A stretch of DNA of 64,000 nucleotides from Irpex lacteus (lineage: Eukaryota > Basidiomycota > Agaricomycetes > Polyporales > Irpicaceae). A model generated the notes under the pieces. That model had not been told where the DNA came from and did no database searches. It was given only the letters and a program-made list of their open reading frames with translations. Numbering within the stretch: the stretch's first letter is position 1; the number at the start of each line of letters is the position of its first letter. The translations under genes were made by a program, and so were the position numbers. The stretch covers positions 868,001-932,000 of the forward strand of contig MQVO02000010.1 of assembly GCA_001986395.2 (NCBI GenBank), written 5' to 3'. Below are positions 1 to 11,154 of this stretch, piece by piece.

Positions 1-259
1 TGCACATACGAAGAGACGTCGTACATACAGCCACTACTTATTGCTGCATGCATATGGCGTCGCGTGGTGTAGCAGTATCACCCTCCTTCTCTGCCAAAGA
101 CGCCAGCGTTTGGACCGCGCCCATGCTTGTCTTTTTCGCACTCCGCCTCCCGATCGGGCAGGTTCAACCGGCTGGTTCCGAGACAGAGTTTTGATGTTCA
201 TATTGTATGCGAATATTCGAAGAGGTACAAAGGGAGGTCGTCGCAGCATATAAGCGCCC

Positions 260-730
260 ATGCGCCGCCGTAAAAGCGTATGGAGCGCATCACGGCATCA
301 CGACTGCGCACGACCGCGCTTAATCCATTCTCCAGCGCCCTCCCATCATTGGCTCCGGCAAAGTGCCGAAACAGCCGCTGACTCGGCAAGACTTTCTTCC
401 GACAAGCCAGAGGAGGCGTTATACGGATGGAAATACGCTTGTGCCGCGGGCGATGGCGAACGAGATGCAGTTCGTTCAAGGCGAGGATACGCAGGGCACC
501 TAAGAAAAAGGAAGGCTCAAGAATTGATGGATGTTGGCAAGGATTATCACATACAGCTTGGCACGGAAGTCGTCAAGTTCCGCAGGAGGAATGCGCTCAA
601 TTTTATGAGACAGCAACGCATGCGGGGCCGAGGTTATGAGGGGAGTCATGATGGCCACAACGCTCCACAAGAATTCAAACGCAGTATTGAAGATGTGGAT
701 ATTTTCGCAATGGCCTGCAGCGTGGCGTAG
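260..730 (+). CDS. uncertain ORF, hypothetical protein
   Basis: An ATG-started open frame of 156 codons. The product is rich in Arg and Ala, with a basic stretch around residues 80-120, and I recognise no domain in it. Other frames over the same bases are also open for 60-90 codons, so base composition alone may explain it. I see no intron signals or related neighbour. It could be chance, or an exon of a gene that starts left of the window. Confidence 0.18.
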   Translation: MRRRKSVWSASRHHDCARPRLIHSPAPSHHWLRQSAETAADSARLSSDKPEEALYGWKYACAAGDGERDAVRSRRGYAGHLRKRKAQELMDVGKDYHIQLGTEVVKFRRRNALNFMRQQRMRGRGYEGSHDGHNAPQEFKRSIEDVDIFAMACSVA

Positions 731-1540
731 TCGAATAGGCTGATGCCTTACTTCGCATTGTGCAGGTCTGAGAGACGCGTGAGAAGCTATGTCAATCGCT
801 CGCTCGCATTTCTACGTCGCCAGAATCTGAGTACTCACCTGGTTCCTTCCTGCACGAGACGGTCTTTCATGGCGAGGTTTAAGGAAGCGCCCAGAAGCAT
901 GCTTGCATGTTCATTGCCAGGATTGCATTGCCCCCGCCGTGGATTCGGGAGCGCGACGTGATGCACACATGTTCGCACTGCTAGCGAGGTCTCAGCCTTC
1001 ACCCCCAAGCTTCAACCCACAACATGCCAGCCCCAAGACAAACCGCTGCAGCAAAGGCCGCGCATGCAACTGCGCGGGGGCTGTTAAGTCTTCTTTGTCG
1101 CCTTAACAGCCTACGTGCCGGCGACCGGTGGGGTCGTTGCTAAGCTTCTGCCCCAAAATCCCGCGGCAGAACCCGGTTAATGGCCCTTACGTTGGGCTGT
1201 CGCTGAGAGCGGAGGCAGCCGTCGTAGGCGCCCACGCCGGTGGAGCGAGGAACATTCGCTTTGCCTGCTGGGGTGGCAACAAAGACAGTCGGGGGACGAT
1301 GGCATGGGACTCCGAATACAGGGGTTGCAGTGCTGAAGGTGAAGCCGCGTAGTCAAACGTTGTGCGACGCCTGAGCCCACCCAACAATGCGTCGGCGCTG
1401 TGCTCGTTGCAGTTTGAAGTAAAAAGCCCCCTTTTGCATGGGCTATCTTTACAGCGAGGGGGCAAAAAGGCCCGCCCGTGCAGAATGCAGGGAGAGACTG
1501 CAATAGCCGGAGGTCTGGAAAGCAGAGTCGCGCTGGCTAC
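731..1540. other. no supported gene; lead-in to minisatellite
   Basis: Short open frames occur on both strands but none has splice signals or a recognisable domain. The last 60 bases already resemble the minisatellite that follows. Confidence 0.4.
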
Positions 1541-2573
1541 GACCAGAGAAGTTGCGGGCTCAGATGTCAAAAGCAGACACCTGAGCGGGTGCAACGAAGC
1601 TCTGGAGCTGGGCTCACTGCATTTCGCAGCGAGGTGAGACGGGATCCATCAGGCCAGGAGAAGACTTGCGCGAAGGAGGGCCTGGCGTTGGAGACTGCGA
1701 CCAGAGAAGTTGCGGGCTCAGATGTCAAAAGTAGACACCTGAGCGGGTGCAACGAAGCTCTGGAGCTGGGCTCGCTGCATTTCGCAGCGAGGTGAGACGG
1801 GATCCATCAGGCCAGGAGAAGACTTGCGCGAAGGAGAGCCTGGCGTTGGAGACTGCGACCAGAGAAGTTGCGGGCTCAGATGTCAAAAGTAGACACCTGA
1901 GCGGGTGCAACGAAGCTCTGGAGCTGGGCTCACTGCATTTCGCAGCGAGGTGAGACGTGATCCATCAGGCCAGGAGAAGACTTGCGCGAAGGAGAGCCTG
2001 GCGTTGGAGACTGCGACCAGAGAAGTTGCGGGCTCAGATGTCAAAAGTAGACACCTGAGCGGGTGCAACGAAGCTCTGGAGCTGGGCTCACTGCATTTCG
2101 CAGCGAGGTGAGACGTGATCCATCAGGCCAGGAGAAGACTTGCGCGAAGGAGGGCCTGGCGTTGGAGACTGCGACCAGAGAAGTTGCGGGCTCAGATGTC
2201 AAAAGCAGACACCTGAGCGGGTGCAACGAAGCTCTGGAGCTGGGCTCACTGCATTTCGCAGCGAGGTGAGACGGGATCCATCAGGCCAGGAGAAGACTTG
2301 CGCGAAGGAGAGCCTGACGTTGGAAACTGCAACCAGAGAAGTTGCGGGCTCAGATGTCAAAAGTAGACACCTGAGCGGGTGCAACGAAGCTCTGGAGCTG
2401 GGCTCGCTGCATTTCGCAGCGAGGTGAGACGTGATCCATCAGGCCAGGAGAAGACTTGCGCGAAGGAGAGCCTGGCGTTGGAGACTGCGACCAGAGAAGT
2501 TGCGGGCTCAGATGTCAACAGTAGACACCTGAGCGGGTGCAACGAAACTCTGGAGCTGGGCTCACTGCAGTTG
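1541..2573. repeat. 158-bp minisatellite, about 6.5 copies
   Basis: Units start at 1541, 1699, 1857, 2015, 2173, 2331 and 2489 with an exact 158-base period; each begins near GACCAGAGAAGTTGCGGGCT and the last stops after about 85 bases. Copies differ at only a few sites. Because 158 is not a multiple of three, the open frames seen on both strands shift at each unit and are very unlikely to be coding. Shared variants pair units 1 with 5 and 2 with 6, suggesting duplication of a four-unit block. Confidence 0.95.
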
Positions 2574-2893
2574 GCAGCGAACAGAAGCTAGACACGATGT
2601 GACGCTCGGAGCTACGAAGCTGGCGAGCGGACGTTAAACTCAAGGTCAGAACAGCAAGAGTGAGCTAACCTACAGCTCCCCAGATCGCAGCACCAAAGCT
2701 TCATTAGAATTCATTCATGGCCGGTGAGAACTAATAGGTGGTGGGCGTAGCGAGCCAAAAGGCAACTTCCGATGATTGCCTTCCAGGCGGGTGAAATAGG
2801 CTGCTCTAGCGCCCATTCAACCGAAGCACGTGATAGAATTTGACCACGTGCCTTCCCTGCCGATAATTCACCAACGCTGCATTTGCAGCGATA

Positions 2894-3530
2894 CTATGCT
2901 GCCTCGGGATATGAACACCCCTGTTCATTACCCATCCATCTGCTTTTGTCCTCGCCCTACACTTTCGGAGTTTTTGTAAAATCATAGTGATACATCTTCC
3001 ACGTAACATACTGCGATTTCAGAATTTTTGGGAAACAGACTATTGTACAGGAAGGGCCGCACGAAGGTAACTTTTCCCCCGCCAAAACCACCCCTGTGTC
3101 ACGCAATGTCACGGCACTTTTGGCCTGTAAGCGCTTAACTTCTTGGGCGAGCTGATGTCACGACCGAGTACCTTCAGGAGCATATGTCGCACGTCCCGCT
3201 CGCACATCAGGCCCATTGGCCATAATTCTATTTTTGCCAACATGTACATACACATTTAAGTCCATTGTAACAATACCATCACAGTTATACGTGCAGACGC
3301 AGGCTAGATCAAGCCGAGAATGTGAGTCCCGCGTGACAATGCATCCAAATCGAAGCTCGTTGATTTTTCAACGCCGCAATTCTGCTCGTCTCCCCACAAA
3401 AGTTTGCATACAGTTTGTTAAAGCAAAAATACACAAAAAGCATTTTTTACGAGGCAAAGGAAGGAAGTAGAAGACCCCCACAAGCATTTTGTTCATATCC
3501 CGGGACTGTTCATAACCCGAGGCAGCATAG
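2894..3530. mobile_element. 637-bp TIR element (MITE-like), copy 1
   Basis: The element starts CTATGCTGCCTCGGG and ends with the inverted form CCCGAGGCAGCATAG, giving inverted ends of about 23 bases with one mismatch. It is flanked by TA on both sides (2892-2893 and 3531-3532). A second copy lies at 26182-26817 and differs by about three substitutions and one missing base. The flanking sequence without the element is found at 52863-52907, which fixes the boundaries and the TA duplication. There is no transposase; the 84-codon open frame inside is probably chance. TA duplication fits Tc1/mariner-like mobilisation, but the family is not proven. Confidence 0.9.
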
Positions 3531-3607
3531 TACCCGCTACCAGGAGATTAGCAAAGGAATGAGAAGAACACTTGTGTGCAAGCACAGGCGCACTGTGCAG
3601 CACAAGG

Positions 3608-3656
3608 GCGCACATCGCTGCATGCCTTCGGCGCTCCTGCTAGCAGCTTTGTGCGG
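3608..3656 (+). repeat. dispersed ~55-bp GC-rich repeat, copy a
   Basis: It contains GGCGCTCCTGCTAGCAGCTT followed by GTGCG. The same pattern recurs at 3915-3970, 19648-19704 and, inverted, at 21491-21549. No function can be assigned. Confidence 0.7.
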
Positions 3657-3914
3657 TTAGGTTAGTAAAGAGGAAAGAAAGAGGCCTTGAGACCTCATGC
3701 ACTCTGAGCCGGTTCACGATGGACATGTGAGAAGCAAGAAGTGGGCCATTACTCATAGTTTAGTTCAACGGTCAACAACAACAAAAGATGGACGCAACGC
3801 AACGATATTATGTCAAAAAAGCAATCTTACCATAAAACCGTATATCCTAATATCAACGATAAAACATCATATATCGAGAGACTAAACATACTCATGCTAA
3901 GACGGACTTCAATC

Positions 3915-3970
3915 GTGCACATTGCTGCAGGCCTGCGCCTCCGGCGCTCCTGCCAGCAGCTTGGTGCGGC
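3915..3970 (+). repeat. dispersed ~55-bp GC-rich repeat, copy b
   Basis: It contains CTGCAGGCCTGCGCCTCCGG followed by CGCTCCTGCCAGCAGC. It matches the copy at 3608-3656 and the inverted copy at 21491-21549 closely. Confidence 0.7.
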
Positions 3971-5285
3971 TTGTTTCGCAAAGCACATATGATAGCAATA
4001 AAAAAGGCAAAAAAGCCCGTGTATAGAAAGGACATGGCTAGCGTAGGTGGATATGAAACGTACTAGGAGGATCAGATTAGTCTCCCTGAGACAGAGTAGA
4101 CAAGTTCAACCTTCGGGGCTGGGACCGTGACGGAATGAGTGGTTAAGTGATGATCCCATCATTATTCAGGTTCAATCAGGTGTCATCAGCGAACCCCAGA
4201 CAAGAGGGCCGATTTCAGGACATCGGAGATCAGAGCCCTGCAGGTTGCGTTCCTTCCTTACTGCCATGACCTCGCCCGCCACTTTCCCTTTGCTGGCCAT
4301 CGACAGCCCCTCTGTCTCTCACGAGCCATGAGTGTACTGGCCTCGAAACGGCAGGCTATCATCGCGCCAATCCCCCCTAGCTCATCCCTCGCGCTGCTTT
4401 GTCTGCACGGTATGTCCTCTCGCACCCACGTCGTGCACATCGTATCACATTCCGCACTCATGCGCAAGTCCTTTTGTATCATCTCGCGCCGTTGAAGGTC
4501 TCAGGTAGCGCAGGCTACCTGTACGGTGGGTACCTCGACGGCATGTAGCTTAACGGTGCCCCACTCATTCTGCTTGCCGGACGGCAATTCATGACGGAGG
4601 TCAAAACCGACAGTGTTGCAACATCCGTCGAATGTGCTGTAGGGTTTTGGAGGGTGCATGGTGGAGGAAGGAACAGGATTTGGTCTACCAAAGGTGCGTC
4701 AATTAGGCTTTTATTCGATCATATAGCGGTCAAGTACTTATGCAGATACCTTCTGCCACAGGACGAAGGTCTGCTGCAACACGATAGCACGAAGCCGTTG
4801 GGTCGCGAATTCGCCCCGACGACGACCACGCTTCGTCCCATCCACCTTACCCGGCGGCCGGGGATCCATACGTGAGGACGAAATCTACGACGGTACAAGT
4901 CCATCGTGAGAATTCACGGCGGAACGACAGCACGAAGCTGTCGAGTCGCTCGATGGCATCGCAAGCTCGCCCCGACGAGGGTTGCATACCGCATCATTGT
5001 CATCTGCCTTCTACCTTAGGTAGACTCGCTGCCTGTGTATGACAGTCGCCTTTGCCGTAGTCGGAGTATCATAGGTATGTGTCCGTGTACCTTGTTTCCC
5101 ATGTGCTTGCCTCACCCTTCGGCCTTTCCAGGGTACAACGTCCAAACATTCGTACTTCCCTGCCTGTCCCTACCTTCCTGGGTACTGCATGCTTATTGGT
5201 ATGCTGTCGAGACATCTTAAGTCCGTGTGTAATAGTCGGTGCGCAGCAGCGCCGCTTTAGTATTGTACATAGGTCAAAGTAGTAC
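3971..5285. other. no supported gene
   Basis: Only short overlapping frames are present. Two stretches near 4785-4830 and 4925-4980 share the theme 'CACGAAGC...TCGCCCCGACGA' and look like a degenerate short duplication. Confidence 0.35.
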
Positions 5286-5306
5286 TTATATATATATATA
5301 TATATA
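5286..5306. repeat. TA dinucleotide microsatellite
   Basis: About ten TA units in a row. Confidence 0.9.
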
Positions 5307-5574
5307 GTCTACATGTATGATACGTTGTGATGATGACAATGCATCATTACTATCTCGATCACCACGAGTGCGCTGAATTTCGAGTGAGATTCGAAGGGTT
5401 GATAGCGGTATGGTTCAATAGGCATTATCGGTGTGCTCTGTGTAGCGGTACAGATCAGAGTACACCGGTACAGACGTCTCGCGGGTGGTATACAAGAGTA
5501 TATACATGGGGGGGTAGGTAGCCAGGTACAAAGGGTACACATGATACATATCACTTCCGTTTTCCACATTTGAA

Positions 5575-5665
5575 GAGTCTCGTGATTCGACTCGCTCGAA
5601 CTCGCTTTTCCGAATTGGACCGAGTTGGACGGACTCGACTCGACTCGACTCGACGCAAGTCGACG
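5575..5665. repeat. fragment of CGAGT-rich element
   Basis: The segment CTCGCTCGAACTCGCTTTT, then GACCGAGTTGGACGGACTCG and a run of CTCGA units, matches the right-hand end of the element at 16056-16598 almost base for base. No matching left end is seen, so this is a solo end or truncated copy. Confidence 0.7.
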
Positions 5666-5688
5666 GTGGTAGAACTACCAGGCGGTAC

Positions 5689-6493
5689 GTGGCGGTCACA
5701 AATCAGAGTAATGGAGTGCCGTCCGCCGCACCCCCGCTCAAATCCAGCGGCTACGAGCCTGCAAACTTGACCTGCGCCCAGGGGCCAACCGTAGTATATA
5801 ACAAGACCGATAGCGCTTCGCTTGTATTCAAGAAGTTAGAAAAGGCGATCCGAGCCAGGGCTTCAGACAGCGTCGCTATACATCTATCTCTGAGCCTTTA
5901 GCCCACATTACTTCTGAGAACTCTTATTCACTACACTGCTTAATCACATATGTCCTGGATGTGACAAAGTCTGAAGTTGCCGTAGCATTATACAACCATT
6001 GCCCACTGATATTCATGTCCAATACGGGGCCTCCTCCCTGATGTGAGCATATAGCATGAGCACATGTTAACCTGGACGAAGCGATGATGGGATCTGTCGT
6101 GTCGTCGGAAGTGGCTCTCTTGTGCGAGTTTGCTACGGGACCCTCCGGCGATCCATATCTGTAATCTGACTATGGCATGTTGCCCAATGGCGCGGCCTGT
6201 GCTGTGGCATGTCTTAGCCAGTAGTGCTAAAATCTGATAATTTGAACATTCAATTTGCCTGGCAGTTTAATCTGCCAGAGCCCCGCACGTCAATGATGAT
6301 GGCACTAACACAGTACCTAGACTCTATTCCCAATGTCGCTCAGATAATCAGATTGAGAGCTCACAGAGTCACGGTTTTGGTCAAGCGTCATGTTGAGCCA
6401 AAGCCAGATTATATGGGAGAGGTCTCTCGATTTGTGACGCTTGAAGAATACGAGGCAGCAGTCAGAGCAGCGTTGATTACTCCAGCATACTGA
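5689..6493 (+). CDS. possible multi-exon gene, unknown product
   Basis: Several separated stretches read like protein on the plus strand: 5689-5898 (ending SDSVAIHLS), about 5955-6045 (VTKSEVAVALYNHCPLIF), about 6070-6165 (SSEVALLCEFATGPSGDP) and 6262-6493, which ends in RFVTLEEYEAAVRAALITP and a stop. The last has a plausible acceptor (TGCCTGGCAG) just before it. I could not find donor/acceptor pairs that join all the pieces in frame, so the gene is either mis-drawn here or decayed. No known family is recognised. Confidence 0.3.
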
Positions 6494-8000
6494 CTCGGAA
6501 GCTCACGCACCATTTGTCCCGCCGGGCGAGTCCGTTACCGGAACATCGGCTTCGAGTCTAAAACAATATCTTTCACAGAACTGCTCTTCCAGTCACAGCA
6601 CGACGATCTTATGTTGCTGATGGCTGGAGAGAAGTCTCAGGGCAACTCCGAGCCCGCCTTCGGCCGCACTGACTGCAATGGCTGGAGACAGGGAACAACA
6701 ACCCAGAGACGGAGACTCGAGAGATGATTGCGGCCCATTCTCTCGCTCTCGTGCTGTGCTATATATCAGTTCAAGCATGAGGCAAGTGGCGGTAAACCTA
6801 AATAAGTGTCTGAGTAACGAGAACATGTATAGTTAGCACATGCCGATGTCAGTGTGTGGCGGTGGAACCCAATAATGCCTACGTTAACATTGACCTTGTG
6901 ACTGCACTAAAGGCGTCGAAACTGGTTAGGATGCGGAGCTATTTGGCAGATGTCTGCGATGAGCCACTTTGTGGCTGAAACTCTGGCTGGGGAACCGTAT
7001 ACGAAGGCTGAAGAGAGCTGGTAACCGTGAGATAGCTATTGGAGGGGATTCATATATAAGACCGGCAGTCCGGGCAGCGTAAGACGCCAGCCTGAAGTAA
7101 CGAAGTCAGTAGAAAGTGTTACAGACGTGCCATCTCTATTATAAGGGAGAGCGGTCTCCGCCATTAACAAGACATTCCGCTGCTCTCATTGGCTGGGGAC
7201 CAGAGACAAAGAGGCGTTGTCATTGGCTATGGACCTCAGCGTCACGTTGCCCTGCGCTGTTTGCGATTCTATTGGCTGACCGTGGTCCCTTGGTTGCTGA
7301 TCCGGTCCGCCGTGTTCCGCGTCCGCGGTGGAGACTCTGCTCGGAGACCTTGAATGGTCGGTCACCCAAGTTTCTTTCACTGTGCCGGTCGTTTCTGCTT
7401 GCAACAACGCCGGGTGAACCATTCGTTGAGTTCCAAGTCTTTGTCGTCTGCCGTCGTCTTTTCTCTTTCTCGCGTGACGGAGTCACGGGTTCTGGCTAGT
7501 CTCTGTAATATGAGAGGTACACCTGTAGATACATACTCTCTCTTAAAAACGCGATTTCGCGAACACCGGTTATGCGATAGTACAGTACCTGTAAAGACAA
7601 GCTTCTCGGAATACGGCATTTATCCCACTCACCTCGCGTTCTGAACAAGCTTCCCGTCACCGTCGTTCGTTGCTCGTCACAATTCCTCATGTTCTTGCAC
7701 GCGTCTAGCGCCGGGTTTCTCACAGACTACCCCCCATATCGGTTCCTCCGGTCAGGCTGCCGACGGGCGAGTGATGCTGGCTTATCACACGCCACGAGAT
7801 TCTTCTTCAGGAATCAGATGTCTAAACACGAGATTTAGGCTGCAACGAGTCAACAGTCCTCAACCAGGATAGCTATAGGCTTCAGGGCCTGTAAAACCAC
7901 CGGCTCTTAGCTACTGCTTCAGTACATACCATAGAAATGAACTTACCGGATGACCTGTGAGTCGGTTATTGCATGTCTACTTCTTGAAGTTGTTGTCAAA
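6494..8000. other. no supported gene; repeat fragments
   Basis: Many overlapping frames lie on both strands between 7100 and 7700 with no domain or splice logic. The region holds the dispersed motif at 7459-7498 and, near 7125-7160, a partial relative of the repeat at 18942-19012. Confidence 0.35.
7459..7498 (+). repeat. dispersed motif with GACGGAGTCACGGGTT
   Basis: TTCTCTTTCTCGCGTGACGG followed by AGTCACGGGTTCTGGCTA. A close copy lies at 47838-47880 and shorter relatives near 14742 and 20222. The core CGTGACGGAGTCACG is a near palindrome. Confidence 0.6.
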
Positions 8001-8007
8001 TGTGTCT

Positions 8008-8600
8008 AGATATGGATAGTACAAGTTGGTATGGGAGCAGGCTTGCCCTCATCAAACCCGTCCTCCTTCCAGTACCTTACTGGACGTACGTCGTAGTTCA
8101 CTGAAGCCTTTCCAATGCCAGACTGAGGGATGTTAGGTGTTAAGAGCGTTTTAGTATGTCTTGTATTTCAACGCCTCCTTAGCGATTGTGTTCTCCAGCA
8201 TGATGACTGGTCGAGTCTTACTTTCTTGTAGGATAGGTGATAATTTGACATGACCTGAAGCGAAGTCAGAATAAATATGTTCTGGTGAAATATCTCTCGG
8301 TTGTGCTCACCTGCAATTTGCTCCTTGGCTTTCACTCAGCCAAGAAGTCGTTGCAATACGGCATCTTTTGTCATCAGTTTTCGTATACCAGGGCCAACCG
8401 ATGTCCATTCCCCATCCTTCTTCTGCCACAGACCACCTGAGATGCGATGTTTCAGCCCTTCTTGGTCAGCAAGTTCCAGGGCAATGTCGCGGCTGGGCGC
8501 CAAGCAATCGACAACGAGACGACAGACGTGGGTCTCACACGTATCCTTTATGAATGCCCTGATGAGTCGATTTCAACGAGATGTATGCATTAACGATAAA
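8008..8600 (-). pseudogene. probable decayed gene, unknown product
   Basis: Minus-strand stretches have strong protein character: one (about 8560-8330) includes LELADQEGLKHRISGGLWQK and KLMTKDAVLQRLLG, then hits an in-frame TGA followed by VKAKEQIA and a GTGAGC donor. A further piece (about 8110-8010) reads NYDVRPVRYWKEDGFDEGKP and ends at a TAG. It lies tail-on to the JmjC gene, with about 90 bases between them. Alternative splicing around the TGA (a GTATTG...TTGCAG intron) is possible but leads to an early stop. I recognise no family; a nonsense-damaged gene is the likeliest reading. Confidence 0.4.
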
Positions 8601-8687
8601 AAACCAATCAAAGACATGGGACGCTTTAGGGATCGCTAGCTCTTCCACGTCTTGCTGTGAAGTATGATCCGCTATTCATCAGCAACA

Positions 8688-11154
8688 TCAACAGCCTCCC
8701 TTCGACTTCTTCAACTCCTCGGCTATCACTAGTTCGCGGATGCAGGCGTACCATTGAGTGTCCTGGACTTCCGCGCGCAGGAGATTTGTGCGATTATCAA
8801 AATTGATGTCGTGGTGGTATTCCCTGCTCATACGAGTAAGCGTTATCGTGCACAGCTCGAAAAAAAGGGCATACAAATGGCAGATGAGTCCGTTCCTGTC
8901 AAAGGTCCGTGGATGTTTCTTGACTTGCCCACAAGTTACGTGAGGGCAGAGGATGGTGCCGCTCACTCCTCTGCGTTTATACCTCATGGCAATAGCGGCC
9001 GGGGTCTTGCGCCGTATACTGCGCTTTAGATCCCCCATTTTTCGGTCACGAATGGTAGATTGCGAGAGCATCTCTGATAATGACTGCCATGCATGCCATA
9101 ACAGCTGGGGAATTTGGATCTTATCAACGTCCAGCTGCTGCATCATCTCGGGCAGCAGTTCTTGGCAAACGGCTATGGAATCAACATGCACCCAATCTGT
9201 GGCAAGCTTGATACAGCTACCACGGTTATCCACCTTCAAAGGGACGACGAGTTCAGCGACAGCCTTTTGCATTCAAGCTAGATGGGTCTCACCTGGTGAG
9301 GCCAGCCAGCTGGCACGCAGACAGCCTGACCAACGGACTGTAAGAACTCGTAAACCCGGACCCCCGCATCGCGCAATTGCTGAATATGATTCTTCTCCAA
9401 AAATATGCGCTGCTCGTGGAGTAGGTCGCCGTCATAGCTGTGGTCCGCATCTCCACCTCGCTGAAGCATGTTTTCCAAGCAGGAGCGTAGCTTTGTACGG
9501 TCTTCGTGATGAATTACCACCCATGACGCTCCCTGATCTCCATAAACGCATATGTTCAACGCATCGGAGACGTCGGAATGAAGTCTAGTGGAGCCCTTCT
9601 TCAATGGATCACGAGTAGTGTTTGAGGTAGCGAGGTAGAGCTTGGGACCTGTTCCGGTTTTAGCTCAGCGACTTTCGTATGGGGGGATGTGGCCGTAGAA
9701 AGAATTCACCGCAATCAGGTTTGAAGGATCTGTGTCCTTTAACGCTTAAAGGATAGTGAGCAACTAAATTCCATGCTGCACGTGGCCCGGTGATATTGGG
9801 GAACGGAATTGTCTCGAGATACGATTGCCATTCGTCGGGGAATGCGGTGAAGAAGTCTGTGTTGTCCGGAAAGTTCTGAAGAAACTTCAGAGAATGGTTA
9901 TGGCATTTTACACGGGCTTACCGATAATTTCGCGGCACATTCGCCCCCAGGGCTCTCAAACCTGTCTAGGAACTGCTCTAAGGTCATTTCCTGAGCATGA
10001 ACGCTTCCCATTTGCGGGACGATGTCTACAGTGACCTCCATGTGTCCATGCCGAGAACGCCAATAAGCTGGACTCCAGATACCGACTAACTTTTGGAGAT
10101 TTATAAGGATTGGGATGCGCTTGCTGAAAAGGTATTGGAAACCTCGTTCATCAGTCGAATCAATCACAGGGACCCTGTTGTATTGATGCCAGGCATCCAT
10201 CTTTGAAGAAGCTAATAGAGTGGTCGCCGGTTCAGAAGGGCACTCATAAGCAGAGCAGGCCTCCTCGACGTTTCGCAAAATCGTTACCAGCTCTTCTTTG
10301 GGTTTGCGACAGAAGGGTACAAAGGCATGGAGGCAGTTGGGAGACCTTTTGGTTTTGTCTTCAGGACCATAAAGTTAGCTAAGCAAGTGATTGGCAAAGA
10401 TTAATACGCACTACTGCCCCGGGAAAAGCAACTCGTGCATAACTCATGGCCGCAGTGCTGACAAAAGTAAGTTGTGAACAGTATATAGCACTTGCATACG
10501 TCTAAAGCATCCATGAGGATTGTATAGGGGTATTTAATAGCCCTGCTCACCACAAGAGACCAGCTGATCAACTTCAGGGTACTTCCAACAAAGATCGCTT
10601 GAGTCAACTACGGAGGCTTCCTTCTTCAATAGGGGGAGCAGCGAACAGGCAACTTTGTGCTTCACAGCCAATAATTAGCAGAACTGCAGGAATAAAGGCA
10701 TAAAAGCCGCAAGCTTACACGGATAGAGGCAATGTCTTCTGTTGTGTAGCGACTAACGTCGTGGTTGTGATAGGGGAAGCTCGGAGGTTGTTGAGCTCCC
10801 TTGCAGAATCCATCTTCTTCAACGGCACCTAGAGAGGTGTGTTTGAGCTTGCGAAACCCTGCACTTGGCATCAGAATAAAGAAATATGGGCCCTGGACTA
10901 TGTTGCCTACCCTTAAAACGGCACTCATCATCTTCGTTGTCAGACAGGCATCCAAAGCAGAGTGAGGGCAAGCGAAGTCCGTTTTGTTCCCAGAAATCGT
11001 CTGAGCATGCGTGTGACTGGACCCCTGCCGCAAAGTTACTGTTGTTTGAAATCAGTGCCAGAAAATCGAGCGTGGGGTGCATACCTATCTCTAATCGGGC
11101 GTGGCAGGGTGTGACATTGGGGCTCCGTGTTGGTGGGCGTTTGCGTTTGTACAT
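8688..11154 (-). CDS. KDM3-type JmjC histone lysine demethylase
   Basis: A Fe(II)/2-oxoglutarate oxygenase predicted to demethylate histone H3K9 in the nucleus. Starting at the ATG at 11154, about eight exons join in frame through 45-65-base GT-AG introns. An N-terminal region is followed by a KDM3-style zinc finger (about 10590-10420; SCDVCK, then FCQHCGHELCTSCF). The JmjC domain (about 10230-9190) starts with the WSPAYW block. It carries the iron-binding HxD in GSTRLHSDVSD (near 9580), the block LLHEQRIFL and the distal histidine in VPAGWPHQV (near 9290), then NRGSCIKLATDWV. The order and key residues match JMJD1/KDM3 proteins. The roughly 130-residue C-terminal tail has an extra Cys/His-rich patch (CPHVTCG). 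No frame lesion was seen. Substrate choice is inferred from the family. Confidence 0.85.

Noticed and set aside
1478..2591. Series of 60-95-codon frames in the minisatellite on both strands
   Set aside because: They repeat with the 158-base unit, change frame from unit to unit and exist on both strands at once; a by-product of the repeat.
3216..3470. 84-codon frame inside the 637-base element, present in both copies
   Set aside because: The two copies are nearly identical, so conservation says nothing. No transposase motif, and the element is too small to be autonomous.
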